DNA from: a virus
Virus record (IMG/VR): IMGVR_UViG_3300025889_001127
Span: 1-21,229 of that record
Strand: one strand, 5' to 3'
DNA: 21,229 nucleotides
Translations under genes and position numbers: made by a program
Notes under the pieces: model-generated
Told to the model about the DNA's origin: nothing
Databases searched by the model: none
What the model saw: the letters and a program-made list of their open reading frames with translations, nothing else
Part shown: positions 15,781 through 21,229 of the stretch, one piece after another
How the letters are laid out: every line of letters starts with the position of its first letter
How positions within the stretch are numbered: the stretch's first letter is position 1

Positions 15781-16120
15781 GGGTACTCCTTTCTAAAAGG
15801 TCAAAGTAATATTCAGCGTCAACCACTACCAAGGGCTTGGCCCTATTTTGTTTAATAACGACGACAGCTTCTCTGCTGGGAGGGCAGTTCTCTTGCGCTT
15901 GTTCGTAGAAGCCGTATACGGCAATTCGATCCCTTGACTTGCATTCGACACTAATACCCAGTCGTCGTGCCGCCACTGGCGAGAAGAGGATGTCTTCGCC
16001 ACCTGCGCCCATACTTGTTGATCTAATGTCTTCATCACTTAGTCCAAATAGGGTTATTAGCTTGTCCCTGACCCACTGTTGGAGCAACCTTCCTTTTGCT
16101 TTTGCGCTTTGTGTTTTCAA
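15767..16120 (-). CDS. PD-(D/E)XK nuclease, possible Holliday junction resolvase, TTG start
   Basis: A 117-residue protein with a PD-(D/E)XK active-site pattern: GAGGEDILFSP with E42-D43, then 15 residues to E59-C60-K61 (VECKSRDR), and a following helix FYEQAQEN (residues 71-78). Small phage nucleases with this spacing include Holliday junction resolvases and putative debranching or DNA-processing nucleases that sit near helicase, polymerase and exonuclease genes. The start codon is TTG at 16120-16118, supported by AAAGGA eight bases upstream; no ATG occurs before residue 37. It overlaps the neighbouring genes on both sides. Nuclease identity is fairly confident; the exact substrate is not. 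Confidence 0.75.
   Translation of the reverse strand: MKTQSAKAKGRLLQQWVRDKLITLFGLSDEDIRSTSMGAGGEDILFSPVAARRLGISVECKSRDRIAVYGFYEQAQENCPPSREAVVVIKQNRAKPLVVVDAEYYFDLLERSTREQI
15785..15792 (-). promoter_or_regulatory. Ribosome binding site for the GTG-start gene at 15780
   Basis: AAAGGAGT on the - strand, four bases before the GTG at 15780, within the end of the nuclease gene. It is close to a full Shine-Dalgarno match. Confidence 0.6.
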
Positions 16121-16337
16121 TCTTAATTTCCTTTCGCTTTTTGATCCACGCCTTCGGTATCATCATCCTGGCATTGTTGCTTCCCAGCGACAGTGTTGAT
16201 GCGATGACAACAGCGTCATCATCTTCAGTGATGAGAAAGCCTAGCGTGGTGCAGGGATGTAACTCTGGCTTAGTGTCAACTTCCCAACCTGCGCTGCATA
16301 CAGCGTCAATCCATTCCACTAAGATAACTTTATTCAT
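16035..16337 (-). CDS. Small unknown phage protein (100 aa)
   Basis: A 100-residue protein starting MNKVILVEWIDAVCSAGWEV, then HPCTTLGFLITEDDDAVVIA, LGSNNARMMIPKAWIKKRKE and a very basic end. Small phage proteins with 'V.WIDA....GW', '..TVGF...EDD..V..A' and 'R..IPK..I' share this plan, from memory; no function is known. The ATG at 16337 is preferred because the conserved part begins there; it lies within the last codons of the HNH gene. A longer reading from an ATG at 16355 or a TTG at 16388 is possible. Its C-terminus overlaps the nuclease gene by 86 bases in another frame, an unusually long overlap for this arm. Confidence 0.65.
   Translation of the reverse strand: MNKVILVEWIDAVCSAGWEVDTKPELHPCTTLGFLITEDDDAVVIASTLSLGSNNARMMIPKAWIKKRKEIKIENTKRKSKRKVAPTVGQGQANNPIWTK
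16129..16134 (-). promoter_or_regulatory. Ribosome binding site for the TTG-start nuclease
   Basis: AAAGGA on the - strand, eight bases before the TTG at 16120. It lies inside the coding sequence of the preceding small gene and is the main support for the rare start codon. Confidence 0.55.
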
Positions 16338-16854
16338 GACGGGCAAACTCTCCATGTAGTTCTTCTCTAGCTTTTTTAACAGCTTCAACGGCTTCTTCCA
16401 GCGTTTTAAAAAGGCCTATATATTTTTCTTTTTTGTTAATCATTAGTCGAGCCTTCCATTTTTTACAGGGAGCGTACCAAGACACACCTTTAAATCCGCT
16501 GGTGTTGTTTTTTCCAATTCGTGAATTTCTACAGTTTTCAGATGTTGTAGCAGGCCGTAAATTTTCTATGCGATTGTTAATTTTATTACCATCTATGTGG
16601 TCAAGACAGTATGGTAAATAGCCGTGATGCATTAAAAAAATAATCCTATGAGTAAGGTATTTTTTGCTATTTATTCTTGTATATAAATACCCACGACCAT
16701 TTAAGGATCCAGCAACATCTCCTACCTTAATATTATTAGACTTAGCAACCTTCCAATACAGAACCCCGTCTTTGTACTCAAATAACTTATTCAGCAAATC
16801 CTGTGTCAATTCGTTGGTGGTGTCCACAGTTCTTCGTCCTTTCGTCGTATCCAT
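16330..16854 (-). CDS. HNH homing endonuclease with AP2 DNA-binding domain
   Basis: A 174-residue protein. The HNH part has H69-R70 (LTHRIIFLMHHGYLP), D85-H86-I87-D88-G89-N90 and N98-L99-R100 followed by N107 (HNH_3 type). Residues about 119-168 form an AP2 domain: SGFKGVSWYAPCKKWKARLM, then KEKYIGLFKTLEEAVEAVKK. Such freestanding genes cut at a specific site and spread by gene conversion. The gene overlaps the end of the exonuclease by 49 bases and the start of the next gene by eight bases. It is much more AT-rich than its surroundings: 17 G+C of 60 at 16621-16680 against 31 of 60 at 17161-17220. The ATG at 16854 is used here; a TTG at 16809, overlapping the exonuclease stop, is an alternative start. 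Confidence 0.9.
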   Translation of the reverse strand: MDTTKGRRTVDTTNELTQDLLNKLFEYKDGVLYWKVAKSNNIKVGDVAGSLNGRGYLYTRINSKKYLTHRIIFLMHHGYLPYCLDHIDGNKINNRIENLRPATTSENCRNSRIGKNNTSGFKGVSWYAPCKKWKARLMINKKEKYIGLFKTLEEAVEAVKKAREELHGEFARHE

Positions 16855-17486
16855 AACAGTTGGCCTTGCTCTGTCAAGTACTCTACATCACCCTTGTAAG
16901 CCTCTAGGACAGCTTTGTATAACTCCTGCTCAGTCTCGCAATCCTGTATAATCTTCTCAGCCTTCTTAGGACCGATACCAGCCAGTCCTGGGATATTGTC
17001 TGTTCTATCGCCTGTAAGCAATTGTCGGTAGAAGTTCTTAATTGCCTGCGATTCAGTAATGTAATAGCGCTCATTCTTAACGAAGTTGTAATGATGGCCT
17101 CTTAGATTGTCCAAATCTTTGTCAATCGAACAGATAATATAATCATTCTCGCCTAGGCTGTAGGCTCTGATGCCGATGGCATCATCAGCTTCTTGCTTTT
17201 CCTGCACAGAGAAGGCCCAAGCATCTATCATGTACTGACGGATAACACCAAGATGCCTAGGCTTCTCTGATATACGAGTGCCTTTGTACGGCGCTGACTT
17301 CGCTATGTCAAACCTAAAGTTACTAGAGCCAGTAAGATAGCCTTCGCAGTCTTCAACCTCTGTATAAGTAAACACCAGTTCTTCTAAAAACTCTGATGCC
17401 TTCTTAATAGCGATCTTTTCTGACTCATCCTCACAACCATAGGCTATGCGGTAAGCGACGATGTCAGCGTCGATTAAGGCTATCAC
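16806..17486 (-). CDS. 5'-3' exonuclease, T7 gp6-like, FEN/PIN superfamily
   Basis: A 226-residue exonuclease that would remove RNA primers and process 5' ends. Metal-binding acidic residues are visible: D6 and D8 (LIDADIVAY), E99-D101-D102 (EADDAIGI), D122 and D124 (SIDKDLDNL), D160 and D163 (GDRTDNIPGL). The helix-hairpin-helix segment GIGPKKA (170-176) follows, and YKGTR is at 67-71. The C-terminal GQLLWIRRKDEELWTPP is usual for T7-like members. The start is GTG at 17486-17484, overlapping the TGA of the preceding gene (GTGA) without a good ribosome site, so translation is probably coupled. The HNH gene begins inside its 3' end. High confidence. Confidence 0.92.
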   Translation of the reverse strand: MIALIDADIVAYRIAYGCEDESEKIAIKKASEFLEELVFTYTEVEDCEGYLTGSSNFRFDIAKSAPYKGTRISEKPRHLGVIRQYMIDAWAFSVQEKQEADDAIGIRAYSLGENDYIICSIDKDLDNLRGHHYNFVKNERYYITESQAIKNFYRQLLTGDRTDNIPGLAGIGPKKAEKIIQDCETEQELYKAVLEAYKGDVEYLTEQGQLLWIRRKDEELWTPPTN

Positions 17487-17887
17487 AGGAAGTCGTCGTC
17501 GTCTTCAGAAGCATCATAGGCTTGTAACTCCTCAATGACCATCTTCTTTAATGATGCAGAAGTGCCTTCCTTGTTCTTCCACTTCCAGCTATAAGAAGTC
17601 ACCAGCGCCACTGCCTTGCTGCCGTTGCCAACAGCTACATTAGCCAAGTCATTGCCCTCAGCATCGAAGACTTTGATAGGGATATTGCTCTTAGCGGTGA
17701 TGTAGAAGCCTTTCTCTGGCTTATCTTCACGGCTACGAACTTCCAGGCCAAGTCCTTCCAGAGCCTTTACAGCGCCTTCAGAGAGGTTACACAGGTCTAC
17801 CTGATACTTACCACTCATGTCGTTCTGTTTGTTGTGGAAACACCACTGTACTTCTGCTTTGATTTTGACGGGCTTTGCGTTTTCCAT
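17483..17887 (-). CDS. Probable ssDNA-binding protein with acidic C-terminus
   Basis: A 134-residue protein starting MENAKPVKIKAEVQWCFHNK. It has a beta-rich body (GKYQVDLCNLSEGAVKALEG, KGFYITAKSNIPIKVFDAEG, NVAVGNGSKAVALVTSYSWK) and ends in an acidic tail DASEDDDDFL, a feature of T7 gp2.5-type and other SSBs that bind partner proteins. Position between DNA polymerase and the 5'-3' exonuclease is where T7-like phages place replication accessory proteins. The phrase 'SGKYQVDL.NLS..AV.ALE..G' is known to me from proteins annotated as phage ssDNA-binding proteins. The ATG at 17887 is chosen because AAAGGA lies six bases before it; a longer TTG start at 17902 is less likely. Confidence 0.65.
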   Translation of the reverse strand: MENAKPVKIKAEVQWCFHNKQNDMSGKYQVDLCNLSEGAVKALEGLGLEVRSREDKPEKGFYITAKSNIPIKVFDAEGNDLANVAVGNGSKAVALVTSYSWKWKNKEGTSASLKKMVIEELQAYDASEDDDDFL

Positions 17888-17893
17888 CATAGT

Positions 17894-17899
17894 TCCTTT
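17894..17899 (-). promoter_or_regulatory. Ribosome binding site deciding the SSB-like start
   Basis: AAAGGA on the - strand, six bases before the ATG at 17887. It favours that ATG over the adjacent ATG at 17890 (three bases away) and over the upstream TTG at 17902. Confidence 0.6.
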
Positions 17900-18099
17900 C
17901 AATGTTTAGAGAGACTGCTGTGAGTGTACAACTTATCCTGCAAAATATCGAGCATAACAACATCCAATGCTTCTGTCAATAGTTTATATATCCTTTGTTT
18001 ATCCTCCATAAGATCATCTGATGCACCTATCATAAATTGGCCCTCTAGTGTTTCATAGACGACCACGCCTCTTGCAATATCTGCTCGGTCAACTTTCAA
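17899..18099 (-). CDS. Unknown small protein, TTG start coupled to polymerase stop
   Basis: A 66-residue protein, not recognised. It reads MKVDRADIARGVVVYETLEG, then FMIGASDDLMEDKQRIYKLL and TEALDVVMLDILQDKLY. The start is TTG at 18099-18097, which overlaps the polymerase stop (ATTGA), and no ribosome site is visible, so expression would depend on coupling. The first ATG is at residue 23. The amphipathic helix at the end suggests a small soluble helper of replication. The gene ends just before the SSB-like gene and contains that gene's ribosome site near its 3' end. Coding status is probable because the frame fills the gap neatly, but the start is uncertain. Confidence 0.5.
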   Translation of the reverse strand: MKVDRADIARGVVVYETLEGQFMIGASDDLMEDKQRIYKLLTEALDVVMLDILQDKLYTHSSLSKH

Positions 18100-19823
18100 T
18101 GTGTTTCTGCCCAGTTAAGTCCAACCTTGTATTCGCCCGTGAGTGGGCATCGTAACCCCAGAGCCGTGCCAGCCTCTGTGATCGCCTGTACTGCCATCTT
18201 ACCAGCCCTCTCAGCATCTTCCTGGGCCACTTCCATTTGCCATTCATCATGTACATTCGCAACAAAGTGCGCCTTTACTTTAAATTTCTTAAACTTTTCA
18301 TTGAGTATTATCAATGCCTGCTTCATTACTATCGCACCAGCACTCTGTAATAGCGTGTTAAGTGCTGCGTGTGAGGAACGAATGTGTAATCGCCGACCAT
18401 CCAAACCACCGATGTGTCCTTGCGAAGATGCCCTTTCAATCGCTGTTTTAAGTGATTTGAGCGCTGGTGTATTATCAAGAAAGGTGTCGATAAGCCGCTT
18501 ACCCTCTTTTTCCTTACCACCCACAATTGACCCGATCTTAGCTGGGCCTGCGCCGTAGAGTAGAGCGTAGATGAATGTCTTTGCTTGCGCCCGTTCTGCC
18601 AATCCTGCGGCATTTTGGTTCTTGGTATGAATATCACCCTCGCAGACTTCTTTAACATAAGATTCATCAATGTCCTTTCCTACATCTCTTTCATCATTAA
18701 GATAGTGCGCCAACATACGCAATTCCAACCCACTGGCATCAGCCCCGACTAGCCTATACCCATCATCAACAACCCAGCAGGCACGACACTCATGCCCATA
18801 AGGGCTGGATGATGACGGTATCTGGGCCATGTTAGGGCTGTGGTGTGTCATTCGCCCTGTGACAGCCCCGTTGGTGATGACCTTACCACGCACCCGTCCA
18901 TCGTCCTCAACAGCAGCAATCCATGATTTAACCTGAGCGTACCGTTTCTGAAGCATAAGGTACTCGGCAACAAGTTTAGCTTCTGGAAGATCAACTCCTG
19001 AAAGCGTGGTTTCATCGACAATCACCGATCCTTTCTCTGTTAGCTTTGTTGGCTTCCAGCCCAGTTCCTGCAATCGCTTCGCTATCTGCTGCCGTGAACC
19101 AGGGTTGAATACTTCAACATGATCCTTCAGTCGCTTTCCTGTTTTTTTGTGGAATCTTTCTGTTGTAACTGTTGGAAATACTCCTTGAAGCTGTTGTTCG
19201 ATTTCTCGCATTCGATCAGAAAACTCTGCCACAAGGCCCATGCATCTTGACAGGTCGAGTTTAAAGCCTCTTCGCTCTTGTTTGCATATAATTGCAGCAA
19301 CCTCATGTTCGATTTCAATTGCTCGTTCACCAAACCCGTAAACCGATTCTTCTCGTTTGAGTTCATGATAGACCCTTTCTAGTAAGTTAACATCCCTGAT
19401 GCAATACTTCGTCAACAACTTAATATGTGGCTTGTCAAACGGCAGTTTACTTTCCTTATCATAAGGAAGTCCGTTAATACGATGCCAAACTCTTTTGTAT
19501 TCAATTTTCTTTAAACTTAACTGTTTTCCGAATGCGTCTAAGCTGTGTCCTCCTTCTCTGTTCGGGTTCAGTAGCCTTGACATCACTAGGGTGTCTACGC
19601 ACTGGCTTAAGCGAATCTTCGTATGCCATAGCCTGTTCAGGTGATAGGCATCGAAACTTACGCCGTTGTGCATAACTAACTGACTTGTTCCCAGATACTC
19701 GCTCAACCCGTTTGCTTGAGTCCATACTTTGATTTCACCATCCTTCTTGGTAACACAACACCAAATTGTATCAAACTTAGTATTAGTCTCAATGTCAAGA
19801 AAGATCACTGATAGAGATCCCAT
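18096..19823 (-). CDS. DNA polymerase, family A (T7-like) with 3'-5' exonuclease domain
   Basis: A 575-residue replicative polymerase. The exonuclease domain shows D10-I-E12, N53...F57-D58 (MHNGVSFDAYHL) and Y140...D144 (KYCIRDV). The polymerase domain shows motif A with D362 (VGADASGLELRML), motif B R411, K415, Y419 and Y423-G424 (RAQAKTFIYALLYGAG), and motif C H525-D526-E527 (ANVHDEWQMEV). It is shorter than T7 gp5 (704 residues), with no obvious thioredoxin-binding insert. Y419 is at the position that in E. coli Pol I is F762. The annotated ATG at 19823 has AGGA directly against it; a GTG at 19808, giving a protein starting at VIFLDIE, is a possible alternative. The first bases overlap the preceding gene by 19. 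Confidence 0.93.
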   Translation of the reverse strand: MGSLSVIFLDIETNTKFDTIWCCVTKKDGEIKVWTQANGLSEYLGTSQLVMHNGVSFDAYHLNRLWHTKIRLSQCVDTLVMSRLLNPNREGGHSLDAFGKQLSLKKIEYKRVWHRINGLPYDKESKLPFDKPHIKLLTKYCIRDVNLLERVYHELKREESVYGFGERAIEIEHEVAAIICKQERRGFKLDLSRCMGLVAEFSDRMREIEQQLQGVFPTVTTERFHKKTGKRLKDHVEVFNPGSRQQIAKRLQELGWKPTKLTEKGSVIVDETTLSGVDLPEAKLVAEYLMLQKRYAQVKSWIAAVEDDGRVRGKVITNGAVTGRMTHHSPNMAQIPSSSSPYGHECRACWVVDDGYRLVGADASGLELRMLAHYLNDERDVGKDIDESYVKEVCEGDIHTKNQNAAGLAERAQAKTFIYALLYGAGPAKIGSIVGGKEKEGKRLIDTFLDNTPALKSLKTAIERASSQGHIGGLDGRRLHIRSSHAALNTLLQSAGAIVMKQALIILNEKFKKFKVKAHFVANVHDEWQMEVAQEDAERAGKMAVQAITEAGTALGLRCPLTGEYKVGLNWAETH

Positions 19824-20014
19824 TCCTGCTGGTTATAGCGATAAATCTTACCATCGTTACCCAGTCCTAAAATGTTACCATTCCTGTCACTGGTAATGCT
19901 TAGGACTGTGAAAGGCGCTGCATCTTCAACTCTAGCATCCTGTCCTTTTGTTGCTGGGGTGTCATTGATGACCAATTTTTTAGGTCGTCCTGGCTTCTTA
20001 GGCAAGTTTTGCAT
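19805..20014 (-). CDS. Small protein with AT-hook-like motif, overlapping a DUF1289 gene
   Basis: A 69-residue protein starting MQNLPKKPGRPKKLVINDTP. Residues 6-13 (KKPGRPKK) resemble an AT-hook, a short DNA minor-groove-binding motif. Residues 35-69 (FTVLSITSDRNGNILGLGND, then GKIYRYNQQEWDLYQ) form a compact beta-type unit with a clear protein-like pattern. The ATG at 20014 follows AAAGGA by four bases. The first 115 bases overlap the 3' half of the DUF1289 gene in another frame, and the last 19 bases overlap the polymerase start. Function is unknown; binding DNA beside the replication genes is possible. Confidence in coding is moderate because both frames read well. Confidence 0.55.
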   Translation of the reverse strand: MQNLPKKPGRPKKLVINDTPATKGQDARVEDAAPFTVLSITSDRNGNILGLGNDGKIYRYNQQEWDLYQ

Positions 20015-20124
20015 ATTTTCCTTTCCCAATCAAAATCACAAATGTTAACACATGGAGACACCTTTTCAGGCTCGTCTGGTAATTCTACCAGATAAGGCAC
20101 ACCAGAGACACGGGCTTTAACCAT
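19900..20124 (-). CDS. DUF1289 protein (four-cysteine domain)
   Basis: A 74-residue protein matching DUF1289: SPCVNICDFDWERKICKTCL, then RSQDDLKNWSSMTPQQQKDR. Cys25, Cys29, Cys38 and Cys41 give the usual CxxxC...CxxC pattern, likely to bind zinc, followed by the typical 'R..DDL..W..M....Q' helix. DUF1289 proteins are widespread small bacterial proteins of unknown role and are less common in phages. The ATG at 20124 overlaps the previous stop by one base (TAATG). The 3' half overlaps the AT-hook-like gene out of frame for 115 bases, and contains that gene's ribosome site. Family assignment is confident, role is unknown. Confidence 0.8.
   Translation of the reverse strand: MVKARVSGVPYLVELPDEPEKVSPCVNICDFDWERKICKTCLRSQDDLKNWSSMTPQQQKDRMLELKMQRLSQS
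20019..20024 (-). promoter_or_regulatory. Ribosome binding site embedded in the DUF1289 gene
   Basis: AAAGGA on the - strand, four bases before the ATG at 20014. It falls within codons for the WERK part of the DUF1289 protein and supports independent translation of the overlapping gene. Confidence 0.55.
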
Positions 20125-20342
20125 TACAGATCCCCTACATAGTATTTCAGTACCAGCTTCACAGCCTTGATATGCTTCTTCAGCAGCTTAAGGTCTTTGT
20201 CTTTGTCGGTGTCAAAGATAGACATACCAGTGCCTTGTTTCCTACATACAAAGTCATGCTCCAATGTCTCAAGCAATCCTTTTAGATTCTTTGACACAAT
20301 AATATCAGATAATTCCCAGTCTACATCAACTTCTATCTTCAT
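20124..20342 (-). CDS. Unknown conserved small phage protein (72 aa)
   Basis: A 72-residue protein starting MKIEVDVDWELSDIIVSKNL, then KGLLETLEHDF, MSIFDTDKDKDLKLLKKHIK and AVKLVLKYYVGDL. Short phage proteins with 'L.D.IV...LK..L' followed by '.VFDTD...D...IK.HI.A...VLKY' share this plan, from memory, and often lie next to another small acidic gene, as here. No function is known to me. The charged helix at residues 45-66 could form a coiled coil with a partner. The gene overlaps its upstream neighbour by four bases and the DUF1289 start by one base. Confidence 0.65.
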   Translation of the reverse strand: MKIEVDVDWELSDIIVSKNLKGLLETLEHDFVCRKQGTGMSIFDTDKDKDLKLLKKHIKAVKLVLKYYVGDL

Positions 20343-20566
20343 CCTTGGAATCTCCGCTTCAGTTCGTGCAACAAATCACCAAACTCAAACTCATCAAAGT
20401 CTAGTTCAGCATCCCATTGCCCTGCCAGGGTCAGGACTAATTGTTTGTCTGTCATGTCCTTTGGCTCTGGCTTAATAAACTTTTCAGCCTCTTCTTGCAT
20501 CTGCTCATACAACTCATCTTGGTAGCGCTCATACATAGCCGCAGCTTGGTCGTAGTTCGTGAACAT
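20339..20566 (-). CDS. Unknown acidic helical protein (75 aa)
   Basis: A 75-residue protein, not recognised. It is mostly helical and very acidic: YDQAAAMYERYQDELYEQMQ, EEAEKFIKPEPKD, then AELDFDEFEFGDLLHELKRR. The alternating Glu/Tyr and the Asp/Phe-rich part (DFDEFEFGDLL) suggest a protein-binding acidic surface, perhaps a DNA mimic or an adaptor, but this is only a possibility. A purine-rich site (GGAAAGGA) lies seven bases before the ATG. A 56-base gap separates it from the next gene upstream, the largest intergenic space in this arm, and nothing promoter-like could be confirmed there. Confidence 0.6.
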   Translation of the reverse strand: MFTNYDQAAAMYERYQDELYEQMQEEAEKFIKPEPKDMTDKQLVLTLAGQWDAELDFDEFEFGDLLHELKRRFQG

Positions 20567-20622
20567 TAGTAAATCCTTTCCAGTGTTATAGTCTTCACCA
20601 TCGCTGACAATTGTGGTGACTG

Positions 20623-20829
20623 CTAGTATATAGTCCTCATAACAGCATCATAGATAGCGTCTTTACATACTTCGTTAAACTCTTCCAGTTCGTCATCTGT
20701 GAGAGGCTTGCCTGTGTCGTACCAAATAGCATAACTAGCAAACGCATCACAGAAGTCAGGATAGTCTGTTGTGTCAATCCCGTCAACCTCGATGTCAACG
20801 ACTTCACGGCCTTTGAATGTGCAGATCAT
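20623..20829 (-). CDS. Unknown conserved small phage protein (68 aa)
   Basis: A 68-residue acidic protein starting MICTFKGREVVDIEVDGIDT, then DYPDFCDAFASYAIWYDTGK, LTDDELEEFNEVCKDAIYDA and a short end. The order 'GID..DYPDFCDA....A....G..LTD.ELE..N' is found in small proteins of many phages, recognised from its pattern; function is unknown to me. It has a compact mixed alpha/beta appearance. Its ATG overlaps the stop of the upstream gene by one base. Confidence 0.65.
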   Translation of the reverse strand: MICTFKGREVVDIEVDGIDTTDYPDFCDAFASYAIWYDTGKPLTDDELEEFNEVCKDAIYDAVMRTIY

Positions 20830-21077
20830 TAGAGTTCTCCTTTATCACTGTTTTGGTTACGATAATTATCAAGTTCATAAGCCTGACAGAAAGTATCCCA
20901 TAGCTTATCACCACGCAACTGCAATGTGTAGCGCAGGCCTATGATGATATTGGCTAAGTCGTCCTCTGTCAACGGCCCTTCAGGGCTGTCCATCATACGC
21001 CACAGAAGCGTTTCTAAGTCCTGTGTCATGCCTGTAACACTTAAAATGTCCTGCTCTAAATCGAATCGTGTTTTCAT
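20829..21077 (-). CDS. Unknown conserved small phage protein (82 aa)
   Basis: An 82-residue helical protein: MKTRFDLEQDILSVTGMTQD, LETLLWRMMDSPEGPLTEDD, LANIIIGLRYTLQLRGDKLW and a polar end. The plan 'T..DLEQ.I......T.D.......M..P.....D..AN...G......L....LW..F' is a recurrent small phage protein close to helicase or polymerase genes, from memory. No function is known. Its ATG overlaps the stop of the helicase gene (ATGA at 21077-21074), so it is probably translated by coupling and belongs to the replication cistron. Confidence 0.65.
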   Translation of the reverse strand: MKTRFDLEQDILSVTGMTQDLETLLWRMMDSPEGPLTEDDLANIIIGLRYTLQLRGDKLWDTFCQAYELDNYRNQNSDKGEL

Positions 21078-21229
21078 AGTGCAGTCTCCGCTATCTCTGT
21101 CATCCTACCTGTGAATTTGTCATAGTAAACAGCACCAGACGGTCCAGTTTCACCGCTATATCGGTTCTTGATTACCCGCAGCCGTGTGGTGTTGCGCTCT
21201 ATCGGATCTTCTGCCTGTGCATGCGCTCC
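21074..21229 (-). CDS. DNA helicase (T7 gp4-like primase-helicase or DnaB-type), C-terminal end only
   Basis: The frame runs off the window edge, leaving the last 51 residues. They include RNTTRLRVIKNRYSGETGPS, then GAVYYDKFTGRMTEIAET, which match the C-terminus of T7-like replicative helicases ('R....LR.LK.R..G.TG..G...Y...TGR'). The segment holds the Arg-rich strand and glycine turn after the last helicase motif. The full protein would unwind DNA ahead of the polymerase encoded downstream in this arm. Whether a primase domain is fused at the N-terminus cannot be told. The TGA stop overlaps the next ATG. Confidence 0.8.
   Translation of the reverse strand, partial: GAHAQAEDPIERNTTRLRVIKNRYSGETGPSGAVYYDKFTGRMTEIAETAL

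Noticed and set aside
16338-16388. N-terminal extension of the 100-residue protein from TTG at 16388
   Set aside because: The conserved part begins at the ATG at 16337; the extension would lie wholly within the inserted HNH gene and so is probably not original.
18127-18558. A 143-codon + strand frame inside the polymerase gene
   Set aside because: It is antisense to conserved motifs B and C of the polymerase; the translation is Ser/Cys/Pro-rich with no recognisable domain.
20567-20622. Possible promoter on the - strand in the 56-base gap (TTGTCA ... TATAAC)
   Set aside because: Spacing between the two boxes is about 14 bases rather than 16-18, and no other support exists. The gap also carries the ribosome site for the next gene.
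1-21229. CRISPR array, tRNA, attachment site, insertion sequence or integrase
   Set aside because: No regular repeats, cloverleaf-like sequence in the short gaps, terminal inverted repeats, or integrase/transposase motifs were seen on either strand.

Overview
The window reads as part of the genome of a tailed bacteriophage with a short, podovirus-type tail. Evidence: a head-tail adaptor, a nozzle-like tail protein and three large Ala/Gln-rich internal (ejection) proteins sit beside a T7-like replication set (gp4-type helicase end, family A DNA polymerase, gp6-type 5'-3' exonuclease). Many short genes also resemble small proteins common in environmental phages. Nothing seen points to a chromosome, plasmid, tRNA, CRISPR array or insertion sequence. 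The host cannot be named. The lysis genes (GTA-type holin, M15 peptidase) fit a Gram-negative host, and the overall set fits aquatic podoviruses; both statements are inference.

Layout. Bases 1-12248 are all on the + strand and carry virion and lysis genes. First comes the end of a LamG-domain tail protein, then a tail-assembly-chaperone-like protein and a coiled-coil/membrane protein. A run of very small genes follows, four of them strongly basic (1894-3024). Next are the SU10-type adaptor (3024-3683), the nozzle/hub candidate (3683-5284), a fibre-repeat protein and three internal virion proteins (5517-10995). The arm ends with a membrane-anchored coiled-coil protein, the holin and the peptidase (11014-12248).

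Bases 12245-21229 are all on the - strand. In transcription order they hold the helicase C-terminus (cut by the window edge), a set of small unknown genes, a DUF1289 gene that overlaps a second gene out of frame, DNA polymerase, a probable ssDNA-binding protein, the exonuclease, an HNH-AP2 endonuclease, and a PD-(D/E)XK nuclease. A metallophosphoesterase, a DUF3310 protein, an adenosylcobalamin-dependent (class II) ribonucleotide reductase and a last small gene follow. The helicase, polymerase, SSB, exonuclease and nuclease would replicate and process DNA, while the reductase supplies dNTPs.

The two arms converge and their stop codons overlap at 12245-12248. A strong hairpin lies just beyond. 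Nearly every - strand gene overlaps its neighbour by 1-26 bases or more, so translational coupling is likely, and several genes appear to start with GTG or TTG. No gene-free stretch of 300 bases exists. No convincing promoter was found; those for both arms probably lie outside the window.

The most unusual points are the out-of-frame overlap at 19900-20014, the intruding HNH-AP2 gene with AT-rich composition, the convergent arrangement around a T7-like replication set, the cluster of tiny basic proteins among the tail genes, and the stem-loop at the convergence point.
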